The notes: a model not told the origin generated them from the sequence alone. Positions 7,787 through 16,506 are shown, counted from the first letter of the stretch. The stretch: DNA of 64,000 bases from Tabrizicola sp. (GCF_022842145.1 NZ_JALHQD010000001.1:688127-752126); one strand, 5' to 3'. Program-made: numbers and translations.

Positions 7787-8875
7787 TCAAACCCAACCAC
7801 CCCGGGACATGAGGCCCAAAGCCTCCATCTGTCTCCAGCCAGTGTAGCGGGTGGATGCAATCGTATGCAAGACCGGGTCGTCCGTCAGGCGGTCGTAGTA
7901 GGCTGCATATTGGGCAGCATTGCCAAAATGCTGGCCACGTGTCTTCTCCTCGGCCGAACGTTCGGTGATGCCAGGCAGAAACTTCGTGTGTAGGAGCACG
8001 CCCGAAGTCAGCTCGCCCCCGTCAGTCGCGTAGACCTGATTGAGGCGCGGAGGTAGGAGGGCGTGGGTCGAGTTCACATAGGCATAGCGCCAGTTCCAGC
8101 GCACCAGCGGGGTCTTGTTCAGCGTCGGCGCCCGCCGCGGGGTCTGTCCGAAGAAGGCCCGCGCCCGCACCCCACCCTGGATCCAGAGGTTGCGCATGCG
8201 GGGCTGGACCTGGACCAGGTAGTTCCCCGCATCGAACCAGGCGAGATGCGTGATCGGGTCGCGGTCCGGCCCGACCACACCCTGCGACACCGGACCTTCG
8301 GGATACATGTCCACCGTCAAGGCCCCGAAACTGTCGCGGCCCTGCCGGTCAAGCCAGCCGGTCAAGGCAGGCAGGGGCCGGGCCTGCCAGTAGGGGTAGA
8401 TCAAGAGCTCGTCCGCATCCAGCGTCAGGCACCAATGTCCGTGCCCATGCCGCATCATGAGCCAGGTCAGCCAGTCCATGCCGAAGCGCGATGCCTTGTA
8501 GCTGGCCTGCGTCTGCCACAGTGAAACGTCAGGTTGGCCCCGCAGCAGGTCTGGTGTGCCATCGGTGCTGCCGTTGTCCACGATCAGAAAGTGCCGCACG
8601 CCCAGCGCGCGGTGATGGCGCAGGAAATGTGGCAGGCGGTCGGATTCGTTCCGGACGCAAAGGAAGCACAGCACATCGCCGGTCCCGATCTGCGTGGTCC
8701 GGTTGGTCACGGACTGAAGCTGGCCTCGCTTGCGCCAGGCGCGCCACAGCAGGCGCTGGCGGCGGTTGCGCAGCCTGAAGGCCAGTAGCGCGCCGGTCAG
8801 GCCACGCGGTGGCGTGAGTGTGCCAATTGGACAGGCACGGGGGAGCCCCCGGACAGGCGAAAGCTCCGATCCCAA
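7787..8875 (-). CDS. Glycosyltransferase family 2-like protein (GT-A), paralog 2
   Basis: This 362-residue paralog of the 6733-7743 product has the same signatures: VRNE (74-77), DNGSTDGT (100-107) and DADE (153-156). The only usable start is a TTG 2 bases after the galU stop; no ATG or GTG lies in frame before the conserved region. Translation is therefore probably coupled to galU and the first ~25 residues are uncertain. Position in an operon with galU (UDP-glucose supply), its paralog, a branching enzyme and a sulfotransferase points to surface polysaccharide assembly. Confidence 0.78.
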   Translation of the reverse strand: MGSELSPVRGLPRACPIGTLTPPRGLTGALLAFRLRNRRQRLLWRAWRKRGQLQSVTNRTTQIGTGDVLCFLCVRNESDRLPHFLRHHRALGVRHFLIVDNGSTDGTPDLLRGQPDVSLWQTQASYKASRFGMDWLTWLMMRHGHGHWCLTLDADELLIYPYWQARPLPALTGWLDRQGRDSFGALTVDMYPEGPVSQGVVGPDRDPITHLAWFDAGNYLVQVQPRMRNLWIQGGVRARAFFGQTPRRAPTLNKTPLVRWNWRYAYVNSTHALLPPRLNQVYATDGGELTSGVLLHTKFLPGITERSAEEKTRGQHFGNAAQYAAYYDRLTDDPVLHTIASTRYTGWRQMEALGLMSRGGWV

Positions 8876-8877
8876 AC

Positions 8878-9774
8878 CTATTGCGCAGCCTTCTGCATGG
8901 CCATCATCTCGTGCAGGAAGCCGGAGAATTCCTCGCCAAATTCGGGCCGCGACAGGCCGAAGGCAACGGTCGCCTGGAGGAACCCTATCTTCGAGCCGCA
9001 GTCATAGCGCTGGCCCCGGAAGCGCAGACCGTAGACGCCGCCCTTCTTCTTCGTTTCCTGCGCAATCGCGTCGGTGAGCTGGATTTCCCCGCCCGCGCCC
9101 TGCTTGATCTTGTTCAGGTTGGTCAGCACCTGCGGCGTCAGGATATAGCGGCCGATCACGGCCAGGTTGGACGGCGCTTCGCCGGCTGGCGGCTTTTCGA
9201 CCATGCCCTTGACCTTGACGATCTGGCCATTGTCCTCGCCGATGTCGAGGATGCCGTAGCTGGAGGTCCGCTTCGGCGCGACTTCCATCGCCGCGACCAT
9301 GCAGCCGCCGGTCTCGGCGTGGGCTTCCACCATCTGTTGCAGGCAGGGCTTTTCGGCGGCGATCACGTCGTCGGGCAGCAGGACCGCGAAGGGCTCGTTT
9401 CCGATCAGGCGGCGGGCGCACCAGACGGCGTGGCCTAGTCCCATCGGACGGTTCTGCCGGACATAGGCGATGGCACCCGAATCCATGTTGGTGTCCTTCA
9501 GGACATCCAGAAGGTCGGTCTTGTTCTTGCGACGCAGCTCGGATTCCAGCTCTGGCGCGTTGTCGAAGTAATCCTCAAGCGCGGACTTGCCGCGCGAGGT
9601 CACGAAAATGAATTCCTTGATCCCGGCGGCGCGGGCTTCGTCGATGGCGTACTGGATCAGCGGCCGGTCGACGAGGGTCATGATCTCTTTGGGGATCGAC
9701 TTGGTGGCGGGGAGAAAGCGCGTCCCAAGACCCGCGACGGGAAATACTGCCTTGGTGATTTTCTTTGGCTTCAT
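8878..9774 (-). CDS. galU: UTP-glucose-1-phosphate uridylyltransferase
   Basis: This 298-residue enzyme makes UDP-glucose from UTP and glucose-1-phosphate. The nucleotide-binding signature GLGTRFLPATKSIPKE spans residues 15-30, and VEKP and the GSKIGF region further on are typical of GalU. I prefer the ATG at 9774, which has GGAACGAGTC upstream, over a TTG 12 bases earlier. As first gene of the glycan operon it would supply UDP-glucose (and UDP-glucose-derived sugars) to the downstream transferases; it also serves LPS and general metabolism. Confidence 0.93.
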   Translation of the reverse strand: MKPKKITKAVFPVAGLGTRFLPATKSIPKEIMTLVDRPLIQYAIDEARAAGIKEFIFVTSRGKSALEDYFDNAPELESELRRKNKTDLLDVLKDTNMDSGAIAYVRQNRPMGLGHAVWCARRLIGNEPFAVLLPDDVIAAEKPCLQQMVEAHAETGGCMVAAMEVAPKRTSSYGILDIGEDNGQIVKVKGMVEKPPAGEAPSNLAVIGRYILTPQVLTNLNKIKQGAGGEIQLTDAIAQETKKKGGVYGLRFRGQRYDCGSKIGFLQATVAFGLSRPEFGEEFSGFLHEMMAMQKAAQ

Positions 9775-9786
9775 GACTCGTTCCAA

Positions 9787-9966
9787 CCCTGTCTGATCGT
9801 GATCAATAGCTCCGGTGTAAATGCATTCGCAGGCGAATCTGACCTAATGCGGGCAGTCCCGCGGCAATATTGGTAACCTGCCCCATACGGGAAGGTTTCG
9901 CACCAAAAAACGACAGGGCAATGGCCATTCGAAAGCATAGATGGACCATCAGGTCAGACACTCACC
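9787..9966 (-). promoter_or_regulatory. galU upstream region with two short palindromes
   Basis: The 180 bases between kdsB and galU carry two inverted repeats: ATTCGC-AG-GCGAAT (9825-9838) and TGATC-GT-GATCA (9794-9805), the second just before the galU ribosome site. A further GC hairpin (GCGGG/CCCGC) lies near 9850-9865. I cannot pick a convincing -35/-10 pair, but the galU operon must start here unless it reads through from kdsB. An A-run near 9904-9909 (a U-run on the minus strand) might end kdsB transcripts; its hairpin is weak. Confidence 0.3.
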
Positions 9967-10755
9967 CTATGGTTGCAGCGCCAACATCCGTTCGATGATC
10001 GCAACGTCAGAGGGGTTGTTTAGCTCCCAGAACTGGCGGCCATGGGCCTGAACCTCGACGCAAAGGACGGGGTGGCCGTTCTCGAGAAAGCGAAGCTGCT
10101 CCAGGCCCTCAAGCTGCTCCAGCGTGCCCAGCGGCCAGGCGGGATAGGCGGCAAGCGCGGCGGGGCGATAGGCGTAGACGCCGACGTGGTGGAAGACTGG
10201 TGTCGGGGCGTCGGGTGCGTAGGCGCTGCTGGTGAAGGGAATGACTTCCTTCGAGAAGTAAAGTCCGTGGCGGTTCGTATCAAAGACTGCCGTCGTGCCG
10301 CCAACCCGCCCGACCTTGCGGTCGGCCAGAAGGCTGGCGAGCGCCTGCCCGTCGCAGCGCAGGACCGGGGTCGCGATCTGTGCGGCGGGGTCGGCTTTCA
10401 GGCCGGCGATCAGGTCTTCGACGAACCAGGGCGGCGTGAGGGGGGCATCGCCCTGCAGATTCACGATGATGTCGAAGCCCGGCAGCTTGGCGGCGACCTC
10501 GGCGCAGCGCTCGGTGCCGTTGCGGGCATCGGAGGAGGTCATCACCACCTCGGCCCCGAAGCTGGTGGCGTGATCGGCGATCCGGTCGTCGTCGGTGGCA
10601 ACGACGACGCGGTCGGCCCCGCGCACGGCCATCGCGGCCTCCCAGCTGCGGCGGATCAGGGTCTTGGCACCGTCGGGGCCGGTGAGGCTGACCAGCGGCT
10701 TGCCGGGGTAGCGGGTCGAGGCATAGCGGGCCGGAATGGCGATGAGGGTGGTCAT
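9967..10755 (-). CDS. kdsB: 3-deoxy-manno-octulosonate cytidylyltransferase (CMP-Kdo synthetase)
   Basis: This 262-residue enzyme activates Kdo with CTP for LPS inner core (or a capsule lipid linker). Visible motifs are RYASTRYPGKPL (10-21), the NGTERC segment (79-84) and NLQGDAP (99-105), all standard for KdsB. The start at 10755 (MTTLIAIPAR) is the family N-terminus; upstream in-frame sequence is the antisense of cysQ. It overlaps cysQ by 4 bases (ATGA), so the two are coupled. Confidence 0.93.
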   Translation of the reverse strand: MTTLIAIPARYASTRYPGKPLVSLTGPDGAKTLIRRSWEAAMAVRGADRVVVATDDDRIADHATSFGAEVVMTSSDARNGTERCAEVAAKLPGFDIIVNLQGDAPLTPPWFVEDLIAGLKADPAAQIATPVLRCDGQALASLLADRKVGRVGGTTAVFDTNRHGLYFSKEVIPFTSSAYAPDAPTPVFHHVGVYAYRPAALAAYPAWPLGTLEQLEGLEQLRFLENGHPVLCVEVQAHGRQFWELNNPSDVAIIERMLALQP

Positions 10756-11540
10756 TTCAGCAACACTCCCGGAGCGTAGGCGATGAAGAAGGGGTTGTCC
10801 CAGCCGGGTTTGCCATAGGCGAGGGGAGTATGGTCGTCGAACCTTAGGACGTGGCCCCCGGCGCCGCGCAACACGGCGTCTCCGGCAGCGGTGTCCCATT
10901 CCATCGTGCGACCAAGACGGGGATACAGGTCGGCCTCGCCGGTGGCGACAAGGCAGAACTTGAGGCTGGAGCCGGCGGAGGTCATGTCGCGCACGGCGTA
11001 GCGGGCGATGTAATCGTCGGTCGCCTGGTCGCGGTGGGACTTCGACGCGACGACCATCAGCGCGGCGTTGTCGGGGGTGGCGACCTTAAGCGGGGTCAGA
11101 GGGCCGGGCTCGGGGCCGAAGGGTCCGGTTTCCTCGACCGCCTGGCCGTTGGGCAGGGTGTAGAAAAGCCGGTCCTTGGCGGGGGCATAGACGACGCCAA
11201 GGGTGGGGACGCCGTCCTGCACGTAGGCGATGTTGACGGTAAAGTCGCCGCGGCGCTGGACGAACTCCTTGGTGCCGTCCAGGGGGTCGACGATGAAGAA
11301 GGTCGTGGCCGTCAGGGCGTGGGAGGCGGCCTGTTCTTCGGTGATCAGCGGCACATCGGGGAAAGCGGCGCGAAGACCGGCGGAGATCACGGCATCGGCG
11401 GCCTCGTCCGCCTCGGTCACCGGCGAGGCGTCGCCCTTGGCGCGCACCTCGAAGTCGGGGCCGTGGTAGACCTGAAGGATGCGCTCACCGGCTTCCAGCG
11501 CCAGTCGGCGGAAAAGCGGCACTGCCTTGGCAAAATCCAT
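10752..11540 (-). CDS. cysQ: 3'(2'),5'-bisphosphate nucleotidase CysQ
   Basis: This 262-residue inositol-monophosphatase-fold enzyme has the metal-binding motifs EE (68-69), DPLDGTKEF (85-93) and WDTAAGDAVL (215-224). CysQ hydrolyses 3'-phosphoadenosine 5'-phosphate (PAP), the by-product of sulfate transfer from PAPS and of sulfate assimilation. Two adjacent ATGs exist; the second (11540) sits 5 bases from AGGAG and the first only 2, so I use 11540. Its place close to a PAPS-dependent sulfotransferase operon suggests a practical link, though cysQ is also housekeeping. Confidence 0.88.
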   Translation of the reverse strand: MDFAKAVPLFRRLALEAGERILQVYHGPDFEVRAKGDASPVTEADEAADAVISAGLRAAFPDVPLITEEQAASHALTATTFFIVDPLDGTKEFVQRRGDFTVNIAYVQDGVPTLGVVYAPAKDRLFYTLPNGQAVEETGPFGPEPGPLTPLKVATPDNAALMVVASKSHRDQATDDYIARYAVRDMTSAGSSLKFCLVATGEADLYPRLGRTMEWDTAAGDAVLRGAGGHVLRFDDHTPLAYGKPGWDNPFFIAYAPGVLLK

Positions 11541-11647
11541 CATATCTCCTGCGGCGATTGATCAAAGGTTTTGTGGCCCTTATCCTTCGCCGTCAACGGA
11601 ACGGCAAGATTTGCTGATGCAGGATGCCGACCGAAGGAGAAGGCCTG

Positions 11648-12472
11648 ATGTTCCGGCACAAGCCACAAGAGCGGTCATGGATCGGCCTGGGGTTCGAAAC
11701 CCTGGAGCTGGTCTATCATGTCGCTGTGCGCAACCTGCGCAAGACGCACAACAATGCGGTCCTGGGCCTGGTGATGTCGATCGTGCAGTCGCTGATCATG
11801 CTTCTGGTCATGTATTTCATGATGAGCCTGTTCGGCATGCGCAGGATCGCGGTGCGCGGCGACTTCATGCTTTACGTGATGTCGGGCGTCTTCATGTTCA
11901 TGACCCACATCAAGGCCATCGGCGCGGTGTCGCATGCCGACGGGCCGACCTCGCAGATGATGATGCACGCACCAATGAACCCGATCATCTCGATCATGGG
12001 CGCGGCGCTGGGGTCGCTGTACCAGCAGACGCTGGCGGCGGCGGTGATCCTGTTCGTCTACCACACGCTTTGGAACCCCATCACCATCGACGAGCCGGTG
12101 GGGATGCTGGGAATGTTCCTGTTGTCCTGGTTCAGCGGGATCGGGATCGGGATGGTCTTCCTGTCCGCAAAGCCCTGGCAGCCCGAGGCGGTGGGAATCC
12201 TTGTCACGCTTTACCAGCGGGCCAATGTCATCGCCTCGGGCAAGATGGTGCTGGCCAACAACCTGGCGACCAACCGCCGCGACTGGTTCGACTGGAACCC
12301 GCTGTTTCACACAATAGATCAGGCGCGAGGGTTCATGTTCCTGAACTACACCCCGCGCTACACCGACTATCACTATGCGATCTATTATGCTCTGGTCTGC
12401 ATGATGATCGGTCTTATGGCGGAGTTCTTTACCCGCCAGCATGCCTCGGCCAGTTGGAACAAGCGGCGATGA
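11648..12472 (+). CDS. ABC-2 type transporter permease, polysaccharide-export like (orphan)
   Basis: This 274-residue membrane protein has about six hydrophobic segments and the layout of ABC-2 permeases that export capsule or O-antigen polysaccharides (KpsM/Wzm type), starting with a cytoplasmic FETLELVYHVAVRN segment. An AAGGAGA ribosome site precedes the ATG at 11648. No ATPase partner lies next to it: the following overlapping gene encodes an exported SH3-domain protein. The divergent neighbour is cysQ. Substrate and ATPase are unknown. Confidence 0.7.
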   Translation: MFRHKPQERSWIGLGFETLELVYHVAVRNLRKTHNNAVLGLVMSIVQSLIMLLVMYFMMSLFGMRRIAVRGDFMLYVMSGVFMFMTHIKAIGAVSHADGPTSQMMMHAPMNPIISIMGAALGSLYQQTLAAAVILFVYHTLWNPITIDEPVGMLGMFLLSWFSGIGIGMVFLSAKPWQPEAVGILVTLYQRANVIASGKMVLANNLATNRRDWFDWNPLFHTIDQARGFMFLNYTPRYTDYHYAIYYALVCMMIGLMAEFFTRQHASASWNKRR

Positions 12473-13065
12473 TCCGGTTTCTGTGTCTTTTCCTTTTCCT
12501 GGCGCTCCCCCTGAAAGCCGAGGAGTTCCCCGCGCTGTACGCCGTCACCGGCGTCGCTGCCGACGACGTGCTGAACATTCGCGCCCGACCGGACGCCCGG
12601 TCTCCGATCATCGGCAGCCTCGCGCCGGATGCGACGGGGGTCGAGGTGATCGCAACCCGGGGCAACTGGGCGCTTGTCAACTCGGAGGAGGGGTCGGGCT
12701 ATGCCTCGATGCGCTTTCTGGCGCGGGAACCCGGTCCGGCCTGGAACGTGCTGCAGTCGCCGCTGACCTGCCTTGGAACCGAACCCTTCTGGTCCCTGGA
12801 AATCGATCCGCAGCGCGGTATCACGCGTTTCCTGACGCCGGATGATCAGGCGCCAGCCAGCCAGCCGATAACCGACCTTTGGCCCGCCAAGCCCTGGGCC
12901 CGATCGGCGGCCGTCGGACTCGCGGACGGCATGGCGGTCCTGACCGGGGCAGAGTGTTCCGATGGCATGTCCGACCGCAGCTACGGCATTGCCGTAGACA
13001 TCTTCCGCACCGGACCGGCAGGCGGGGACCGGTTGTCGGGCTGCTGTCTCCTGGCCCAACCGTAA
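12469..13065 (+). CDS. Exported protein with bacterial SH3 domain and COG3650-like C-terminal domain
   Basis: This 198-residue protein has a signal peptide (about 1-18, hydrophobic FLCLFLFLALPL), an SH3b domain (about 22-80, with NIRARPD) and a C-terminal domain with CLGTEPFW and CSDGMSDRSYG, the conserved blocks of the uncharacterised COG3650/META-like family. SH3b domains often bind cell-wall peptides. The start overlaps the permease stop (ATGA), so the two are co-translated. Paired cysteines (CLG, ECSDG, GCC) suggest periplasmic disulfides. The function is unknown. Confidence 0.7.
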   Translation: MIRFLCLFLFLALPLKAEEFPALYAVTGVAADDVLNIRARPDARSPIIGSLAPDATGVEVIATRGNWALVNSEEGSGYASMRFLAREPGPAWNVLQSPLTCLGTEPFWSLEIDPQRGITRFLTPDDQAPASQPITDLWPAKPWARSAAVGLADGMAVLTGAECSDGMSDRSYGIAVDIFRTGPAGGDRLSGCCLLAQP

Positions 13066-13134
13066 GGCCGCATCAAACTGCCCGGATTTTGCGCATCATC
13101 GCCGAAGAATCCCGGGTCCGCCTGCGCGCCAACC

Positions 13135-13164
13135 GTTGCAGGCCCGAAACGGCCTGCCTATATA
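13135..13164 (+). promoter_or_regulatory. dnaK promoter, sigma-70 and heat-shock sigma overlap
   Basis: TTGCAG (13136-13141) and TATATA (13159-13164) are separated by exactly 17 bases. The same stretch reads as GTTG-N18-CCTATAT, close to the alphaproteobacterial RpoH consensus (CTTG-N17-CCTATnT). The start would be near 13171, giving a leader of about 100 bases before dnaK. Dual recognition by the housekeeping and heat-shock sigma factors fits a chaperone operon. Confidence 0.65.
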
Positions 13165-13272
13165 CGCCTCACACGGGTGCCAGGCCGCCAGACCTGTCAT
13201 CCACTCCTGGGTGGGGATGCCTGCTTGCAAGGGTCCTCGCCAGAACATCGCCTGAAGTAAAGGGATACACAT

Positions 13273-15180
13273 ATGGCCAAAGTCATCGGTATTGACCTCG
13301 GAACCACGAACTCCTGCGTTGCCATCATGGATGGTTCGCAGCCTCGGGTGATCGAGAACTCGGAAGGCGCGCGCACGACGCCTTCGATCGTCGGTTTCAC
13401 GGAAAGCGAACGCCTGGTCGGCCAGCCCGCCAAGCGCCAGGCCGTGACCAACCCCACCAACACCGTCTTCGCCGTCAAGCGCCTGATCGGCCGCCGCCTG
13501 GGCGACGCCGAAGTGGAAAAGGACAAGAAGCTGGTCCCCTATTCCATCGTCGATGGCGGGAACGGCGACGCCTGGGTCCAGGTGCGCGGCGAGAAGTATT
13601 CGCCCAGCCAAGTCTCGGCGTTCATCCTGCAGAAGATGAAGGAAACGGCGGAATCCTACCTGGGAGAGCCGGTGACGCAGGCCGTCATCACGGTTCCGGC
13701 CTACTTCAACGACGCCCAGCGTCAGGCCACCAAGGACGCCGGCAAGATCGCCGGTCTTGAAGTGTTGCGCATCATCAACGAACCCACGGCGGCCGCGCTG
13801 GCCTATGGCCTGGACAAGAAGGAATCGCGGACCATCGCGGTCTATGACCTTGGCGGCGGTACCTTCGACATCACCATCCTCGAAATCGACGACGGCCTGT
13901 TTGAAGTGAAGTCGACCAACGGCGACACCTTCCTTGGCGGCGAAGACTTCGACATGCGGATCGTCCAGTACCTGGCCGATGAGTTCAAGAAAGAGCACGG
14001 CGTCGACCTGACGCTGGACAAGATGGCGCTGCAGCGTCTGAAGGAGGCCTCGGAAAAGGCCAAGATCGAGCTGTCGTCCAGCCAGCAGACCGAGATCAAC
14101 CAGCCGTTCATCAGCATGGACAAGAACACCGGGCAGCCCCTGCACCTGGTGGTCAAGCTGACCCGGTCGAAGCTGGAAAGCCTGGTCGAGGACCTGATCA
14201 AGAAGTCGATCAAGCCCTGCATGGCCGCGCTGAAGGATGCTGGCGTCTCGAAGGACGACATCGACGAGGTCGTGCTGGTCGGCGGTATGACCCGCATGCC
14301 CCGCGTGATCGAGGAAGTGACCAAGTACTTCGGCAAGGAACCGCACAAGGGCGTGAACCCTGACGAAGTCGTGGCTTTGGGTGCGGCCATTCAGGCTGGC
14401 GTTCTGCAAGGCGACGTCAAGGACGTGGTTCTTCTGGACGTGACCCCGCTGTCCCTGGGCATCGAGACCCTGGGCGGCGTCTTCACCCGCCTGATCGACC
14501 GCAACACGACGATCCCGACCAAGAAGTCTCAGGTCTTCTCGACCGCCGAGGACAACCAGAACGCGGTGACGATCCGCGTGTTCCAGGGCGAACGCGAGAT
14601 GGCTGCCGACAACAAGATGCTGGGCCAGTTCAACCTGGAACAGATCCCGCCCGCCCCGCGTGGCGTGCCGCAGATCGAGGTGACCTTCGACATCGACGCC
14701 AACGGCATCGTGTCGGTGAAAGCCAAGGACAAGGGCACCAACAAGGAACAGGCGATCACCATCCAGGCTTCGGGTGGTCTGTCGGACGACGAGATCGAGA
14801 AGATGGTCCGCGACGCCGAGGCGAATGCCGAAGCCGACAAGGAACGTCGCGAGCTGGTGGAAACCCGGAACCAGGGTGAAAGCCTGCTGCATTCGACCAG
14901 GAAGTCGCTGACCGAGCATGGCGACAAGGTCGATCCATCCACGGTCGAGGCGATCGAACTGGCGATGAGCCCGCTGGAAGATGCGCTGAAAGGCGAGGAT
15001 GCCGGCAAGATCAAGAGCGGTATCCAGAACCTGACCGAAGCCGCGATGAAGTTGGGCGAGGCGATCTACAAGTCCAGCCAGTCCGAAGGCAGCGACAAGG
15101 AAGACGAGCCGCGGCCGGTCGATGACGATGATATCGTCGACGCCGACTTCGAAGACCTGGGCAACAACAAGCGGAAGTAA
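13273..15180 (+). CDS. dnaK: Molecular chaperone DnaK (Hsp70)
   Basis: This 635-residue Hsp70 is full length. The ATPase domain (about 1-385) opens with [13 protein letters not shown] and includes YDLGGGTFD; the substrate-binding domain and helical lid follow, with a charged C-terminus containing [10 protein letters not shown] and ending NNKRK. It folds and rescues proteins with DnaJ and GrpE in the cytoplasm. dnaJ lies 72 bases downstream behind a strong hairpin. The upstream promoter suggests heat-shock control. Confidence 0.98.
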   Translation: MAKVIGIDLGTTNSCVAIMDGSQPRVIENSEGARTTPSIVGFTESERLVGQPAKRQAVTNPTNTVFAVKRLIGRRLGDAEVEKDKKLVPYSIVDGGNGDAWVQVRGEKYSPSQVSAFILQKMKETAESYLGEPVTQAVITVPAYFNDAQRQATKDAGKIAGLEVLRIINEPTAAALAYGLDKKESRTIAVYDLGGGTFDITILEIDDGLFEVKSTNGDTFLGGEDFDMRIVQYLADEFKKEHGVDLTLDKMALQRLKEASEKAKIELSSSQQTEINQPFISMDKNTGQPLHLVVKLTRSKLESLVEDLIKKSIKPCMAALKDAGVSKDDIDEVVLVGGMTRMPRVIEEVTKYFGKEPHKGVNPDEVVALGAAIQAGVLQGDVKDVVLLDVTPLSLGIETLGGVFTRLIDRNTTIPTKKSQVFSTAEDNQNAVTIRVFQGEREMAADNKMLGQFNLEQIPPAPRGVPQIEVTFDIDANGIVSVKAKDKGTNKEQAITIQASGGLSDDEIEKMVRDAEANAEADKERRELVETRNQGESLLHSTRKSLTEHGDKVDPSTVEAIELAMSPLEDALKGEDAGKIKSGIQNLTEAAMKLGEAIYKSSQSEGSDKEDEPRPVDDDDIVDADFEDLGNNKRK

Positions 15181-15198
15181 GCCGCGAGGAACGGGAAA

Positions 15199-15226
15199 AG
15201 GGGCGGTTCGGAAACGGACCGCCCCT
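15199..15226 (+). terminator. dnaK-dnaJ intercistronic hairpin
   Basis: AGGGGCGGT (15199-15207) pairs perfectly with ACCGCCCCT (15218-15226). Inside, a U-G and two C-G pairs close a GAAA tetraloop (15211-15214), giving a 12-pair stem. There is no U-tract after it, so it is more likely a partial terminator or RNA-processing/stabilising element that keeps dnaK mRNA in excess over dnaJ. Confidence 0.6.
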
Positions 15227-15252
15227 CCTCGGTTCCATATGGGGGTTTTGCC

Positions 15253-16407
15253 GTGGCAAAGCGCGATTACTACGACGTTCTCGGGGCTCAGAAGGGCGCA
15301 TCGGCCGAAGAGCTGAAGAAGGCTTATCGGACGAAGGCCAAGGAACTGCACCCCGACCGGAATTCCGACAATCCGCAGGCCGAGGCCCAGTTCAAGGAAG
15401 TGAACGAGGCCTACGAGGTCCTGAAGGACGAACAGAAGAAGGCGGCCTATGACCGCTTTGGTCATGCCGCGTTCGAGAACGGGATGGGCGGCGGCCCGCG
15501 ACCCGGTGCCTATGGCGGCCAGCAGGGTGATTTCGCCTCGGCGTTTTCCGACGTGTTCGAGGATCTGTTTGGCGATTTCATGGGCCGGGGTGGCGGTGGT
15601 GCCGGCGGTCGGTCGCGCGCCCAGCGCGGCTCGGATCTGCGTTACAACATGCGGATTTCGTTGGAAGAAGCCTTTACCGGGTCGCAAAAGACGATCACCG
15701 TGCCGTCCTCGGTCAGCTGCGATACCTGCCACGGGTCCGGGGCGGAAGGCGGGGCCGAGCCGGTCACCTGTCCGACCTGCAATGGCATGGGCAAGGTCCG
15801 TGCCCAGCAGGGCTTCTTCACGATCGAGCGGACCTGCCATCAGTGCAACGGCATGGGCCAGATCATCAAGAACCCCTGCCGCACCTGTGGTGGCCAGGGG
15901 CGGCTGCAGAAGGAAAAGCAGCTGTCGGTCAACATCCCGCAAGGGGTGGAGACGGGCACCCGCATCCGTCTGGCCGGTGAGGGCGAGGCGGGGATGCGCG
16001 GCGGGCCGAACGGGGACCTCTACATCTTCATCGAGGTGAAGGAGCACGCGCTTTTCCAGCGCGACGGGGTGCATCTCTTCTGCCGGGTTCCGGTGTCGAT
16101 GCCGACCGCGGCTTTGGGCGGCGAGATCGAGGTGCCGACGATCGACGGCGGCAAGGCGCGGGTCAAGGTCCCGTCGGGCGCGCAGTCGGGCAAGCAGATG
16201 CGGCTCCGGCAGAAGGGCATGCCGGCGTTGCGGTCTTCGAACACCGGCGACATGGTGATCGAACTGGCGGTGGAAACTCCGGTGAACCTGACCACGCGCC
16301 AGCGCGAGCTTCTGCGCGAGTTCGAGAAGCTGAGCGAGGAGAACAACCCGGAAAGCTCCAGCTTCTTTTCCAAGGTCAAGGGCTTCTGGGACGGAATGAA
16401 GGGGTGA
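15253..16407 (+). CDS. dnaJ: Molecular chaperone DnaJ (Hsp40)
   Basis: This 384-residue type I Hsp40 has a J domain (1-70, with the HPD tripeptide), a Gly/Phe-rich linker (about 75-125), four CxxCxGxG zinc repeats (about 155-220) and C-terminal substrate-binding domains. It stimulates DnaK ATPase and delivers clients. The start codon is GTG (15253), reading [11 protein letters not shown], the conserved N-terminus. The weaker start and upstream hairpin both fit lower DnaJ than DnaK levels. Confidence 0.97.
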   Translation: MAKRDYYDVLGAQKGASAEELKKAYRTKAKELHPDRNSDNPQAEAQFKEVNEAYEVLKDEQKKAAYDRFGHAAFENGMGGGPRPGAYGGQQGDFASAFSDVFEDLFGDFMGRGGGGAGGRSRAQRGSDLRYNMRISLEEAFTGSQKTITVPSSVSCDTCHGSGAEGGAEPVTCPTCNGMGKVRAQQGFFTIERTCHQCNGMGQIIKNPCRTCGGQGRLQKEKQLSVNIPQGVETGTRIRLAGEGEAGMRGGPNGDLYIFIEVKEHALFQRDGVHLFCRVPVSMPTAALGGEIEVPTIDGGKARVKVPSGAQSGKQMRLRQKGMPALRSSNTGDMVIELAVETPVNLTTRQRELLREFEKLSEENNPESSSFFSKVKGFWDGMKG

Positions 16408-16423
16408 CAAGCCTGGAACGGGC

Positions 16424-16451
16424 GTAGGGTGGGCGATAGCGCCCACCCTAC
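16424..16451 (+). terminator. 12-bp perfect hairpin after dnaJ
   Basis: GTAGGGTGGGCG (16424-16435) and CGCCCACCCTAC (16440-16451) form a perfect 12-pair stem with the loop ATAG. It lies 17 bases after the dnaJ stop and has no U-tract. It may end or protect dnaK-dnaJ mRNA, or be one member of a palindromic (REP-like) family; only one copy occurs in this window. Confidence 0.55.
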
Positions 16452-16506
16452 CATCCTCCTCACTCCGTTAACCGTTTCTCAACCATGACGCGGCAGTCTT
16501 GCCCGC

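Noticed and set aside
11479-13065. A 528-codon frame running through the permease region into the SH3b gene
   Set aside because: Its first two thirds is out of frame with the clear permease; only the part from 12469 is a gene.
13096-16446. A 1116-codon open frame on the minus strand opposite dnaK and dnaJ
   Set aside because: It is exactly antisense to two highly codon-biased genes, spans their intergenic hairpin and shows repetitive Arg/His/Leu/Val-rich composition with no domain. Long antisense frames are expected at this GC content.
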